Assembly (NCBI RefSeq): GCF_020907245.1
Contig: NZ_JAJJWH010000002.1
Coordinates: 124,001-188,000, forward strand
Direction: 5' to 3'
DNA length: 64,000 nt
Source: Pontibacter harenae
GTDB taxonomy: Bacteria > Bacteroidota > Bacteroidia > Cytophagales > Hymenobacteraceae
Each line of letters starts with the position of its first letter. Position 1 is the stretch's first letter. The notes under the pieces were generated by a model. It was not told the DNA's origin. It made no database searches and saw only the letters and a list, made by a program, of their open reading frames with translations. Shown one piece after another: positions 1 to 8,365 of the stretch. Both the position numbers and the translations under genes were made by a program.

Positions 1-1
1 T

Positions 2-2689
2 GTGCAGGGTGTAGGCGATATAAGTGCCCTGGGCCAGGATTTTAGTATGCGTCTATGGCTACAGCCAGATTTGATGGCGCAGTATGGCATAAGCTCTAAC
101 CAGGTTATAGCAGCTGTACAGGAGCAGAACTTACAGGTAGCCGCGGGTACAGTGGGCGGCAAGCCACAGGAGAACACACAGGCATTCCAGTACCCGATAA
201 CTGTGAGTGGACGTTTGACTACCCCAGAGGAGTTTGAAAACATTGTAATTCGTACCGATCCTGCAACGGGTTCTATTGTATACCTGCAGGATGTGGCCCG
301 AGTGGAATTCGGAAGGTTTGACTATGGCAGAGCATCCAAAATAAACGGTGATCCTGCGGCCATGTTGCTCCTTTACCAGGCTCCAGGCAGTAACGCCTTG
401 GAAACCGCAGAAGGTATTTATGCCACATTGGATGAGCTTAAAAAATCCTTCCCTGCCGACGTAGACTATGTGGTGTCTTTTGAGACGATTTCAGTAGTGC
501 AGGTATCCATCAATGAAGTGGTACATACTCTAGTGGAGGCCCTGATTCTAGTTATTATAGTTGTGTTCCTGTTCCTGCAGAGCTGGCGTGCCACGTTAGT
601 GCCTATCCTTGCTATACCTGTTTCTATTATTGGTACTTTCATTTTCTTCATACCGCTTGGCTTCACTATCAATACCTTAACTTTGTTCGGCTTCGTGCTG
701 GCAATTGGTATTGTGGTAGATGATGCCATTGTGGTGGTAGAAGCAGTGCAGCATTATATAGACCACGAACGGCTCTCAGCGAAGGAAGCAACACGCAAGG
801 CTATGAAAGAAATCACTGCACCTGTAATTGCAATTGCCCTTATTCTGGCGGCGGTATTTATACCTGTAGGCTTTATTCCTGGTATCGTAGGGCGACTGTA
901 CCAACAGTTTGCCATCACCATCGCCATCTCAGTATTGATCTCGGCATTTGTTGCGCTTACCCTGACACCAGCACTATGTACGCTGATGCTAAAGCCAATG
1001 AATGTGAACAAGAACTCCAGGGGACTTAATAAGTTCTTCTACAAGTTTAACAACTGGTTCGGCAGAACTACAGAGTCTTATTCTGGTGGTGTTCGCAAAA
1101 GTATAAAGGCTGCACCGTTAGTGCTGATTCTGTTGGTTTGCCTTTATGTTGGTACGATTGGATTATTTGCCACCAAACCTACAGGCTTTATTCCTACGGA
1201 AGATGAAGGCCGCTTATTTATTTCAATAGAGCTGCCTGAAGGTGCTTCTGCTAACAGGACGGAAGCGGTTATGCAGCAGATGAGCGATATACTCGCAGAT
1301 GTTCCTGCGATTGTAAACAATACGTCCATTTCTGGTCTGAACGTTATTAACTTCTCCTTTAAGTCTAACTCAGGAACTTTCTTCCTGCAGCTGAAGCCGT
1401 GGAGCGAACGCGAAGATCCTTCCATGCAGCTAGCCGGTGTAATGGCAGAGTTAAATCAGCGCTTTGCAAGCATAAAAGAGGCAAGCATACGGGTGGTATC
1501 TCCCCCTGCCATTCCAGGCCTTGGCCAGTCAGGTGGTTTCAGCTTTATGCTGGAGCAGCGTTCTGCCGGCGATATAAAGGAAATGGAGCGCATAATGGGT
1601 ATGTTCTTAGGCGCAGCGAATCAGCGCCCTGAGATTGCGATGGCTTATAGTTTCTTTAACACCAATACTCCTGGTTACCATGTGGAGGTAAATCGTGAGC
1701 AGGCGAAGCGAATGGGTGTATCCATATCAGACATTTACAGCACCATGTCGTCGTTCATGGGTAGCCGTTACATCAACGACTTCACTCGCTACGGACGTAA
1801 CTTCCGTGTGGTAGCACAGGCTGATACTGCTTTCAGAATGGACATAAACAGGCTAAACCAGTTTTACGTGCTAAACAGGCTGGGAGAATCTGTACCGCTG
1901 AGTGCTTTAGTAAATTATAGAGTAGTTGAAAACCCTTCAGTAATCTCACACTATAACTTGTTCCGCTCTGTAGAAATTATGGGTAACGCTGCCCCTGGTT
2001 ATAGTAGCGGGCAGGCACTGCAGGCACTACAAGAGGTTGCAGCGGAAGTACTTCCTACAGGCTATGGCTACGACTTCTCAGGCCTCAGCCGCGAGGAACT
2101 TACAGCGGGTAACAGCACGATCTATGTGTTCTCACTTTCCATTATTCTGGTACTGCTCCTTTTGGCAGCGCTGTATGAAAGCTGGTCGGTTCCGTTCTCT
2201 ATCCTGTTTGCGATTCCGCTGGGAATGTTTGGGGCCATACTTGCTCTTACCTTCCTGCCAAGGCTGGACAATAACGTGTACGCGCAGATTGGTATGATTA
2301 CATTGATTGGTCTGGCCGCTAAAAACGCCATCCTTATTGTGGAGTTTGCCAAAGAGCGTGTAGACCGTGGCATGGAGTTGATCGAGGCCACCATAGAGGC
2401 TGTAAAGCTCCGACTGCGCCCGATCATTATGACCTCGCTTGCCTTCATACTTGGTGTTGTTCCTTTGGTGCTGGCCTCAGGCGCTGGAGCTGTATCACGC
2501 CAGACAATAGGATGGGTGGTAGTCGGCGGTATGTTAGCCGCGACATTCCTGGCTATCTTCATAGTTCCTGTGTTGTATGTAGTTATCACCAGGCTGGCAT
2601 ATGGTAAAAAAGGACTGGCAGAACTTCAAGCCAACTATAAACCAGAAACTGATGAGGGAGGCGATCCTGAGTATGTAAATCCTCATTAA
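2..2689 (+). CDS. RND-family efflux permease (AcrB/HAE1-like), 5' end cut by the window
   Basis: Inner-membrane proton/drug antiporter subunit of a tripartite efflux pump. The 895 visible residues begin in the first periplasmic porter domain (VGDISALGQDFSMRLW), which lies around residue 170 in full-length members, so roughly 150-170 N-terminal residues are missing upstream. The proton-relay residues are seen: paired Asp in GIVVDDAIVVVE and Lys in GLAAKNAILIVEF. The GFIPTEDEG motif and two blocks of hydrophobic helices fit the family. No in-frame start is needed at base 2, because the gene simply runs in from outside. The membrane-fusion protein is probably upstream and the outer-membrane factor is not immediately downstream, since a terminator follows. 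Substrate is unknown. Confidence 0.95.
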   Translation: MQGVGDISALGQDFSMRLWLQPDLMAQYGISSNQVIAAVQEQNLQVAAGTVGGKPQENTQAFQYPITVSGRLTTPEEFENIVIRTDPATGSIVYLQDVARVEFGRFDYGRASKINGDPAAMLLLYQAPGSNALETAEGIYATLDELKKSFPADVDYVVSFETISVVQVSINEVVHTLVEALILVIIVVFLFLQSWRATLVPILAIPVSIIGTFIFFIPLGFTINTLTLFGFVLAIGIVVDDAIVVVEAVQHYIDHERLSAKEATRKAMKEITAPVIAIALILAAVFIPVGFIPGIVGRLYQQFAITIAISVLISAFVALTLTPALCTLMLKPMNVNKNSRGLNKFFYKFNNWFGRTTESYSGGVRKSIKAAPLVLILLVCLYVGTIGLFATKPTGFIPTEDEGRLFISIELPEGASANRTEAVMQQMSDILADVPAIVNNTSISGLNVINFSFKSNSGTFFLQLKPWSEREDPSMQLAGVMAELNQRFASIKEASIRVVSPPAIPGLGQSGGFSFMLEQRSAGDIKEMERIMGMFLGAANQRPEIAMAYSFFNTNTPGYHVEVNREQAKRMGVSISDIYSTMSSFMGSRYINDFTRYGRNFRVVAQADTAFRMDINRLNQFYVLNRLGESVPLSALVNYRVVENPSVISHYNLFRSVEIMGNAAPGYSSGQALQALQEVAAEVLPTGYGYDFSGLSREELTAGNSTIYVFSLSIILVLLLLAALYESWSVPFSILFAIPLGMFGAILALTFLPRLDNNVYAQIGMITLIGLAAKNAILIVEFAKERVDRGMELIEATIEAVKLRLRPIIMTSLAFILGVVPLVLASGAGAVSRQTIGWVVVGGMLAATFLAIFIVPVLYVVITRLAYGKKGLAELQANYKPETDEGGDPEYVNPH

Positions 2690-2716
2690 GAGCACCTAAA
2701 CTGTATCTTTAAATTT

Positions 2717-2752
2717 GAAAAAGCTCTGGCCGATATGGTCAGAGCTTTTTTG
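2717..2752 (+). terminator. Rho-independent terminator of the RND gene
   Basis: A 13-bp stem (AAAAGCTCTGGCC with GGTCAGAGCTTTT, one G-T wobble) is followed by a T-run, 28 bp after the RND stop codon. Confidence 0.85.
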
Positions 2753-2883
2753 TTACTCTATATGGTTGTAACACAATTGCTATGAGGCATCTTAAAGCTG
2801 CCGCACCAAAACAAAGTTTAAACATTTTATTTTGAGCCGCTAAATCTTTAGGCTATATTCATGGCTAAAACAAACTTTTAGCC

Positions 2884-3306
2884 ATGAAGAAATGCTACAT
2901 CTTATCTCTCTTCGCTCTTCTTTTAACAGGAGGTAAAGCGTTTAGTCAATTTAATGCAGCTTATCACCAATCTAGTTTGCCGTTTGCCTCTGTTTCCTAC
3001 GACTTCAACAGATTCCATCCTGATCTACGTTTGAGCACAGATGTCTTAACAAGAGATTTAAGTGCAGAACTAACTCTGAACTATAAGTTTATAAACAAAG
3101 ACAGCTACTACATGTACAGCGGCTTGGGTTTTAGAGGAAACAACTTCCAGGGCTTTGTTTTACCTGTTGGGCTTACCGTTTTTCCGTTTGAGCGTAAGAT
3201 GTTCGGTTTCCACTCAGAAGTAGCCGTTATTGGTTTAGGTAATGATGTTCCTGCTCTCAGAGGAAGCTGGGGTATAAAAGTACGATTTGCCAGAGGAGAA
3301 GAATAA
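2884..3306 (+). CDS. Small secreted protein, probable outer-membrane beta-strand protein
   Basis: 140 aa, function not recognised. A clear signal peptide (MKKCYILSLFALLLTGGKAFSQ) ends near residue 21. The mature part is rich in alternating aromatic/hydrophobic and polar residues with the look of short transmembrane beta-strands (ELTLNYKFI, MYSGLGFRG, FVLPVGLTVFPF, SWGIKVRF) and ends in a strand-like segment. At about 120 mature residues it would be a very small barrel or an accessory fragment. It is a single-gene unit between two terminators. I infer an envelope location only; no enzymatic motif is visible. Confidence 0.75.
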   Translation: MKKCYILSLFALLLTGGKAFSQFNAAYHQSSLPFASVSYDFNRFHPDLRLSTDVLTRDLSAELTLNYKFINKDSYYMYSGLGFRGNNFQGFVLPVGLTVFPFERKMFGFHSEVAVIGLGNDVPALRGSWGIKVRFARGEE

Positions 3307-3335
3307 CAACAGTTCTTTCAGAACACTTCTAAAAC

Positions 3336-3376
3336 AACAAGAGCCGCTACAGCAGAATGCTATAGCGGCTCTTGTT
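3336..3376. terminator. Bidirectional terminator
   Basis: A perfect 14-bp stem (AACAAGAGCCGCTA with TAGCGGCTCTTGTT) lies between convergent genes. A T-rich flank exists on both strands, so it can serve both the small secreted protein gene and the DUF5686 gene. Confidence 0.85.
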
Positions 3377-3393
3377 TTGCTATACAGCCTGTT

Positions 3394-5895
3394 TTACAAT
3401 TTGAACTGTACCGAAAACTTCAGACCAAATTTTCTGGTAACAGGCTGGTTTAAATAAGTTAATCTATGGAAAGCATCTACACGAAGTACCTTGAAAATAT
3501 TTTCTATACCATAACCCACCTCAACGTATGGCTTACTTCCAAGCGTCATAAAAGTTTGCTGCGGAGTTCCGTTAGCTCCTGTAGGTGATAAAATTGAAAG
3601 GTTCTTTTCGCTAAGGTTACCATACAGTACATTGGCGGTGGCAAGCGTTCTCCATTTTAGCTTCTTAATCAGCGGGAGCCTGTTCATCAGCAACCCTTCA
3701 AAAAACTGCTCATAATGTAGCGAGGCGTATGAATCGCTTGCAAACTCAAAGTTATCCATCAACTGGTATGTCTGGTCGTAATAAAAAGGAGTTTCATTGC
3801 CCAAATGTACTTCCAGCAGCGGATAAGGTACTGCCGAGAAAATTTTACCTGCATCAATGCGATAGTTAGCATTTCCCAAACTCCCCATTACAAACTCTTG
3901 GCTAATACCTACATCTGCACGTTGATATTCAAAACTGGAGCCTATCACATTATTCAGTCCAAGCGTGTACTTAAACGTAAGCACAGGCCAACTTCCATTG
4001 CCCAGGCTAATACGTTCGTTGTCGTTTTGCACAAAGACCTCGTTTTTAGCTATTCTGGCTGAATACGTGAGTTCAGTTGTATTGAAGTCTTTCGCAATGT
4101 TCAGCGGCTGTTCCTTCCCGCTTGTATAGTAGCCAAAATCATACTGTGGCTGAAAAACTTTATTGCTGATAGCAATGCGCTGGGTAACTCCTCGTATCAG
4201 ATCGCGCTGCAGGTAAAAATTTGACTCCTTGATCAACATCGGCATCTCTAATTCTCCGAATCGGGAGAAGCCGACATAAAAAGGGCTACTGTTCAACCGA
4301 TCGCTGAGTAAAGCAACCTGTTGCAGGTCTTCGCTCCTGCTGACACCCATTTCGCTCCAGTGTTTTCGAGAAAATATATAGCGTGCAGAAGCTCTGTATT
4401 TAAGGCACTCATCTTCTGTGCCGTAGGCTGTGTACCCACTCAGTTCCCACTTATCGCTAAAGTTAATGTTTGTTTTTAACCCTGCCTGAAAACGGTGCCC
4501 CTCAATGTTGTTATAGGCATAGGTATAAGGGTACGCTCCTAAACTTACTTTACCTACTTTTTTATACCCTGTGGCAAGCACAGTTACTAAATTGGTCAGG
4601 CGTTCAACCTTGGGCGAAGAACGAATGGAATCTATCAAGGCATAGGCTTGTTGGTCTGAAACTGTAAGCGTGTCATGGCGCTTTTCTTCCCAAAATAGTT
4701 TAGTATCAGCATTCGCTTTTGCGGTTACTTCTATCGACTGCTGAAAGAAAGATGATTCTTTTTCATTGTTTACCTGTACATCTTTACTAGAGGTAGTTAC
4801 TTTAGCAACAATACCAGGACGCTTCTCGCTTAGCTTCGCAATTTTCATGGTGGCCATCGTTTTAGCAGGTATCCAAGCCCCTTGCCCCACAGGAAGCAAC
4901 TCCTGCACCAGGTGCACACTCTCAACCAAATTTATGTTCGCTGACTTGCTAATCGTTACGTCAATCTTGCGCAATGCATAGGAGTCAGCTGCAATCCATA
5001 TATGGCCGTTAAAAGCCAGATCCTGCTTTCTTTTCTGATCAACTTTTATTTTATAGCACCAGTTATTTCCTACATAAAGGCTGTCAAGCAATTCATACTC
5101 ATAATAGCCTTTCCAGCCATCGGCTATAGGGCTGACAAAGTTCTTTTGCAGCACACTTACCCAGTTCATATAAAAGTTGTAGTCCTGGTGATTGGAACCA
5201 ATGACTTGCGTAACCAATGAGCCATCCTGAATGCCTATACCACTAACCTTGGAGGCTTTGATAATCTCTTTCGTCTTCTTCGGGTCGCGGTTATAGTAGA
5301 AATCAGAAAGCGACTCCGACATAAAGAAAGGAAGCATTTTTTTACCGTCTTCTCCTGCTATATACATAGAAGAATCAACCATAGAAGAGAGCGCAGAACG
5401 CAGCCCCACCTTATGTACTTTTTTAGGTGCAAGGTTGTCTACTTCAAACTGCATTTTGGTATAGGCTTCGTAGTTATAAGCCATCAGTTTACGCTTATCG
5501 TTCTCTTTTTTATGCGCTACCACCTCCCTCATAATCCTGAACGCAGGATTTTCTGTAGGCCTGATAACAATTTCCTGAAGATTTAAAGCATTTGTCCTTA
5601 ACTGGAAATCAATTACCTGAGAGGGAGTTCCTTTGCTGATCGCTTTTGATTGGGTAATATATCCCATAAACGAAACAGTGATAGAATCGGGGATTGTAGC
5701 CAAACGCAGGCTGTAAATACCTGTATCGTCCGTAGTAGTGCCCAGGCTGGTGTTTTTAATGTAGATACTTACAAATGGCAGAGCCTCGCCTGTGACGGCG
5801 TCTGTCACTTTACCAGAAACACGCGTTTGCGCCTGTGCTCCCAGCACACCAAATAGTGCAACCAGGAAAATTATATAATTTTTCAATACTTTCAA
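3394..5895 (-). CDS. DUF5686 outer-membrane protein with carboxypeptidase-regulatory-like domain
   Basis: About 833 aa. A signal peptide (FLVALFGVLGAQAQ) is followed by a CarboxypepD_reg-like beta-sandwich (TRVSGKVTDAVTGEALPFVSI, about 80 residues). The long DUF5686 region comes next, with many beta-strand-like segments and a C-terminal barrel-like end (RKFGLKFSVQFKL). This architecture is common in Bacteroidota and is assigned to the outer membrane; the molecular role is unknown. The frame is open to a TTG at 5910, but that TTG lies inside a perfect -7 promoter box (5908-5915), so translation more likely starts at TTG 5895 or TTG 5886, both just before the signal peptide. No ATG is available in the first codons. 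Start uncertain, identity firm. Confidence 0.85.
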   Translation of the reverse strand: MKVLKNYIIFLVALFGVLGAQAQTRVSGKVTDAVTGEALPFVSIYIKNTSLGTTTDDTGIYSLRLATIPDSITVSFMGYITQSKAISKGTPSQVIDFQLRTNALNLQEIVIRPTENPAFRIMREVVAHKKENDKRKLMAYNYEAYTKMQFEVDNLAPKKVHKVGLRSALSSMVDSSMYIAGEDGKKMLPFFMSESLSDFYYNRDPKKTKEIIKASKVSGIGIQDGSLVTQVIGSNHQDYNFYMNWVSVLQKNFVSPIADGWKGYYEYELLDSLYVGNNWCYKIKVDQKRKQDLAFNGHIWIAADSYALRKIDVTISKSANINLVESVHLVQELLPVGQGAWIPAKTMATMKIAKLSEKRPGIVAKVTTSSKDVQVNNEKESSFFQQSIEVTAKANADTKLFWEEKRHDTLTVSDQQAYALIDSIRSSPKVERLTNLVTVLATGYKKVGKVSLGAYPYTYAYNNIEGHRFQAGLKTNINFSDKWELSGYTAYGTEDECLKYRASARYIFSRKHWSEMGVSRSEDLQQVALLSDRLNSSPFYVGFSRFGELEMPMLIKESNFYLQRDLIRGVTQRIAISNKVFQPQYDFGYYTSGKEQPLNIAKDFNTTELTYSARIAKNEVFVQNDNERISLGNGSWPVLTFKYTLGLNNVIGSSFEYQRADVGISQEFVMGSLGNANYRIDAGKIFSAVPYPLLEVHLGNETPFYYDQTYQLMDNFEFASDSYASLHYEQFFEGLLMNRLPLIKKLKWRTLATANVLYGNLSEKNLSILSPTGANGTPQQTFMTLGSKPYVEVGYGIENIFKVLRVDAFHRLTYLNQPVTRKFGLKFSVQFKL

Positions 5896-5907
5896 ATTTT
5901 GCGGTCG

Positions 5908-5915
5908 CAAAGGTA
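5908..5915 (-). promoter_or_regulatory. Putative -7 box (TACCTTTG) for the DUF5686 gene
   Basis: The minus strand reads TACCTTTG, an exact match to the Bacteroidota -7 consensus TAnnTTTG. No clear TTG -33 element is seen at 19-21 bp. If used, the 5' leader would be only about 5-20 nt, nearly leaderless. Confidence 0.45.
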
Positions 5916-6336
5916 GAACGAAGTTTAAACAAAAGCTATTTAATAGAATTAAGAAAAATTAAAGTTTTTCTAATGTTAGACTTTTGAGGTCCCAAGGAAA
6001 TGGGCAAAGGAGATTAACTTCTAGCAAGCTACTATATACTAACAACTTATACGCTTCAAAGCAAAAAAAGAGCAGTATCTCAAAAGCCTTTTCATATGCT
6101 ATTTTGTGTAGAGAGCATCTCCATTGCTTAATGCTGATTTCTCAAGTGCAAGAGTTAGTTTTAGAATCGCAAAACAGGCTAATCAATACATTCTTTAAGC
6201 AAAAAATGATCATGACCTTTCAATATATGATTGCTGTGCAAAAGTTACCTGCTGAACAAAAAATCAGCATCTGATTTTAAACTATAACTATGCAGAAATA
6301 ATGTTTTGATTTATCTTTTAATTTCTATATTATTTC
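5916..6336. other. AT-rich intergenic region without a convincing gene
   Basis: A 96-codon open frame (5984-6274, +) is present, but its product has no signal peptide, domain or regular composition and the region is strongly AT-rich. I treat it as non-coding. Nothing else recognisable was seen apart from the flanking promoters. Confidence 0.5.
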
Positions 6337-6367
6337 TTGCTTATATTTATAACAGACTATAAATTTG
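6337..6367 (+). promoter_or_regulatory. Consensus Bacteroidota promoter (TTG-N20-TAAATTTG)
   Basis: TTG at 6337-6339, a spacer of exactly 20 bp, then TAAATTTG at 6360-6367, a full match to TAnnTTTG. It is 33 bp upstream of the ATG at 6400 and gives a leader of roughly 25 nt. The promoter is intact although the gene behind it is broken. Confidence 0.75.
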
Positions 6368-6399
6368 ACAGTTAGTCCAACCTTTTATCTGAATGCTTT

Positions 6400-6976
6400 A
6401 TGAGAGCAAACCAATTCCTGTTACTGCTATTCTTTATTGTTTGTGCCTCCAACGCCAGCTTTGCACAAGACATTGTCACAAAGAAAAATGGTGAAGATGT
6501 GAAGTTGAAAGTACTTGAAATATCCCAGACCGAGATCAAGTACAAACGGTATGAAAGCTTAGAGGGTCCTATCTATACCATGTCGAAGGCAGATGTTTTA
6601 AAAATCACTTTTGAAGACGGCACGGTAGAAGTTTACGACGTGGAAGATGTGGTATCTTTGGGTGCAAGCAAAGATGGCTTGTATGTACAGGGGTAGCATG
6701 ATGCAAACAGGTATTACAAAAGTCTATACTGGTGCCAGCACAGGTACACTGGTCACAAGTTTGGTCTCCCCTTTAATAGGGTTATTTCCTGCCATTATCT
6801 GCTCTTCAGCAAAGCCTCAGGAGTCGAACCTGGACTATCCTAGTCATGAGCAGATGAAAGACCCAGATTACAGAGCAGGGTATACACAGCGGGCCAAAAA
6901 GATAAAATCTCGCAAAATATGGACAAACTGTGGAATTGGCTTTGGCGTAAATTTAATTGCCGTTGCTGTTTTATAG
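6400..6976 (+). pseudogene. Broken small secreted/membrane protein gene (in-frame stop plus frameshift)
   Basis: The first part (98 codons) encodes a signal peptide ending near SFAQ and a domain of the type DIVTKKNGEDVKLKVLEI...EIKYKRYESLEGPIYTMSK that I recognise from many Bacteroidota proteins. Frame 1 meets TAG at 6694-6696, but the same frame continues after the stop with HDANRYYKS. The family's next segment, YTGASTGTLVTSLVSPLIGL, then resumes in frame 2 from about 6725. Frame 2 runs to 6976 with the expected membrane segments (GTLVTSLVSPLIGLFPAI and GIGFGVNLIAVAVL). Two separate lesions, a stop and a +1 shift near 6720-6727, favour real decay over one sequencing error. The C-terminal part could still be made as a separate peptide, but no good start is seen. 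Function of the intact family is unknown. Confidence 0.7.
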
Positions 6977-6984
6977 GGATACCA

Positions 6985-7857
6985 CTATTGGCCTTTGCCG
7001 CGCATTTGCTTTTCCATGGCATCCCACATCTCCTGCGGTATCTGGTCGAAACTGTTAAACTCCCCTGCCCCGTATAACCACTCGCCTCCATCTATCGTCA
7101 CAACTTCGCCATTCACAAAAGATGCGTAATCAGACACCAGATAAGCTGCCAGATTAGCCAATTCCTGGTGCTCCCCAAAGCGCCCCACAGGAATTCGCTT
7201 CACGGGGTCCAACTGATCAGCCAACTGCTTCGGGAACAGACGAGTCCAAGCTCCCTCTGTAGGAAAGGGGCCTGGAGCAATGGCGTTGGAACGAATGCCG
7301 TATTTAGCCCACTCTGAAGCCAGCGAACGTGTAAGCGCCAACACACCTGCCTTAGCACAGGCCGAAGGCACCACATACCCCGATCCCGTCCAGGCGTAAG
7401 TGGTGACAATGTTCAAAATAGCTGCTTTCTCTTTTTGCTCAATCCAGTGCTTGCCTAAAGCCAAGGTACAGTTGTAGCTTCCTTTCAGCACAATATCCGT
7501 TATCACATCAAAAGCTTTGTTACTGAGGCGCTCTGTCGGGCTTACAAAGTTTCCCGCTGCATTATTCACCAACACATCTATCTTACCAAACTGATACAAA
7601 GCTGTCTGCAGCATCGCCTCTACCTCGTTGTACTTGCGCACATCACAAGATAGCGCCAATACGGTTCCGCCTGTCTCGGCCTCCAGTTCCTTTGCCGTTT
7701 GCTCGAGCACATCCAGCTTTCGGCTACAGATAACAGCGTTGGCTCCAAGTTCTAAAAAATACTTTACCATAGAGCGGCCAAGACCTGTACCACCACCTGT
7801 TACAATGATTGTTTTGCCTTTCAGAGCGCCTTCTTTTAACATAGGTTCAGCTTTCAT
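6985..7857 (-). CDS. SDR oxidoreductase, 2,4-dienoyl-CoA reductase-like
   Basis: About 290 aa. NADP-binding Rossmann motif TGGGTGLG and the NNAAGNF motif are present. The region TTYAWTGSGYVVPSACAKAG keeps the Tyr-(15)-Lys spacing of mitochondrial-type 2,4-dienoyl-CoA reductases (DECR), and the C-terminal half (NLAAYLVSDYASFVNGEV, then IDGGEW) follows the same family closely. The expected role is reduction of 2,4-dienoyl-CoA during beta-oxidation of unsaturated fatty acids, in the cytoplasm. The frame is open to 7905, but the 16 extra N-terminal codons do not look like SDR sequence, so I place the start at the ATG at 7857 (MKAEPMLKEGALKGK). No other beta-oxidation gene is adjacent, so the substrate is inferred. 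Confidence 0.85.
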   Translation of the reverse strand: MKAEPMLKEGALKGKTIIVTGGGTGLGRSMVKYFLELGANAVICSRKLDVLEQTAKELEAETGGTVLALSCDVRKYNEVEAMLQTALYQFGKIDVLVNNAAGNFVSPTERLSNKAFDVITDIVLKGSYNCTLALGKHWIEQKEKAAILNIVTTYAWTGSGYVVPSACAKAGVLALTRSLASEWAKYGIRSNAIAPGPFPTEGAWTRLFPKQLADQLDPVKRIPVGRFGEHQELANLAAYLVSDYASFVNGEVVTIDGGEWLYGAGEFNSFDQIPQEMWDAMEKQMRGKGQ

Positions 7858-7971
7858 ATCAGTCGTTTTGTTTATAGTTTGTTTTGTAACGTATAAGCAC
7901 ATCAATAGGAGTTGATTTAAAGATACGCTAATTCACAAAATCGTATAACCTTTAACAACATAAATGAACTT

Positions 7972-8358
7972 ATGGAACTACAAGAGATAAAAAACGAGCT
8001 ATCGAACTTAACAGACCGACTTTCTCTGGAAAGTGCCACATCAGAGCCATTTGAGTTTTATCATGATGAGCAACACGATGCTTCAGCCCTGAACGAAGAG
8101 ACGGTACGTAAATTGGCAGGTATGCCTTCGCATTACCCTACGGAGGTATTGCCAGTGCAAGAGCTTTTTCAAGCTTATGCAGGAGATAAAGAAGAAAACA
8201 AACAGCGCTTTCAGAAGCTACAGGAAAAGCTGCAAGAGCTGCTGCAGGATGTGAAAGCCTATTGTGTTGGAGAAGTAAGAAGAACGGTTTTTATTCTCGG
8301 CACTACAGAGAAAGGCGAAATAGCAGGTCTAAAGTCGGCACTGACAAGACCCTACTAA
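7972..8358 (+). CDS. NuiA-like (nuclease A inhibitor family) protein, orphan paralogue
   Basis: 128 aa, acidic, no signal peptide, probably cytoplasmic. The C-terminal half (RFQKLQEKLQELLQDVKAYC, then VGEVRRTVFILG and GEIAGLKSAL) matches the NuiA fold and the second family member at 62864-63286. NuiA proteins block NucA-type DNA/RNA non-specific nucleases. Two features seen in NuiA and in the 62864 copy are absent. The Glu in the SE motif before the FEV strand, thought to reach the nuclease metal, is Ala here (ESATSEPFEF, residue 22), and the C-terminal VET is replaced by TRPY. There is no nuclease gene next to it; neighbours are an SDR (divergent) and a CrtI-like gene (convergent, 7 bp apart). 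It may bind another nuclease or have lost inhibition. Confidence 0.7.
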   Translation: MELQEIKNELSNLTDRLSLESATSEPFEFYHDEQHDASALNEETVRKLAGMPSHYPTEVLPVQELFQAYAGDKEENKQRFQKLQEKLQELLQDVKAYCVGEVRRTVFILGTTEKGEIAGLKSALTRPY

Positions 8359-8365
8359 TAATGTG

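Noticed and set aside
5984..6274. 96-codon open frame on the plus strand
   Set aside because: AT-rich, no domain, signal peptide or promoter of its own; it ends before a clear promoter for the next gene. Likely chance.
6831..6850. GAGTCGAACC string resembling a tRNA T-arm
   Set aside because: No acceptor stem, anticodon arm or CCA context around it; it is coding sequence of the broken membrane-protein gene.
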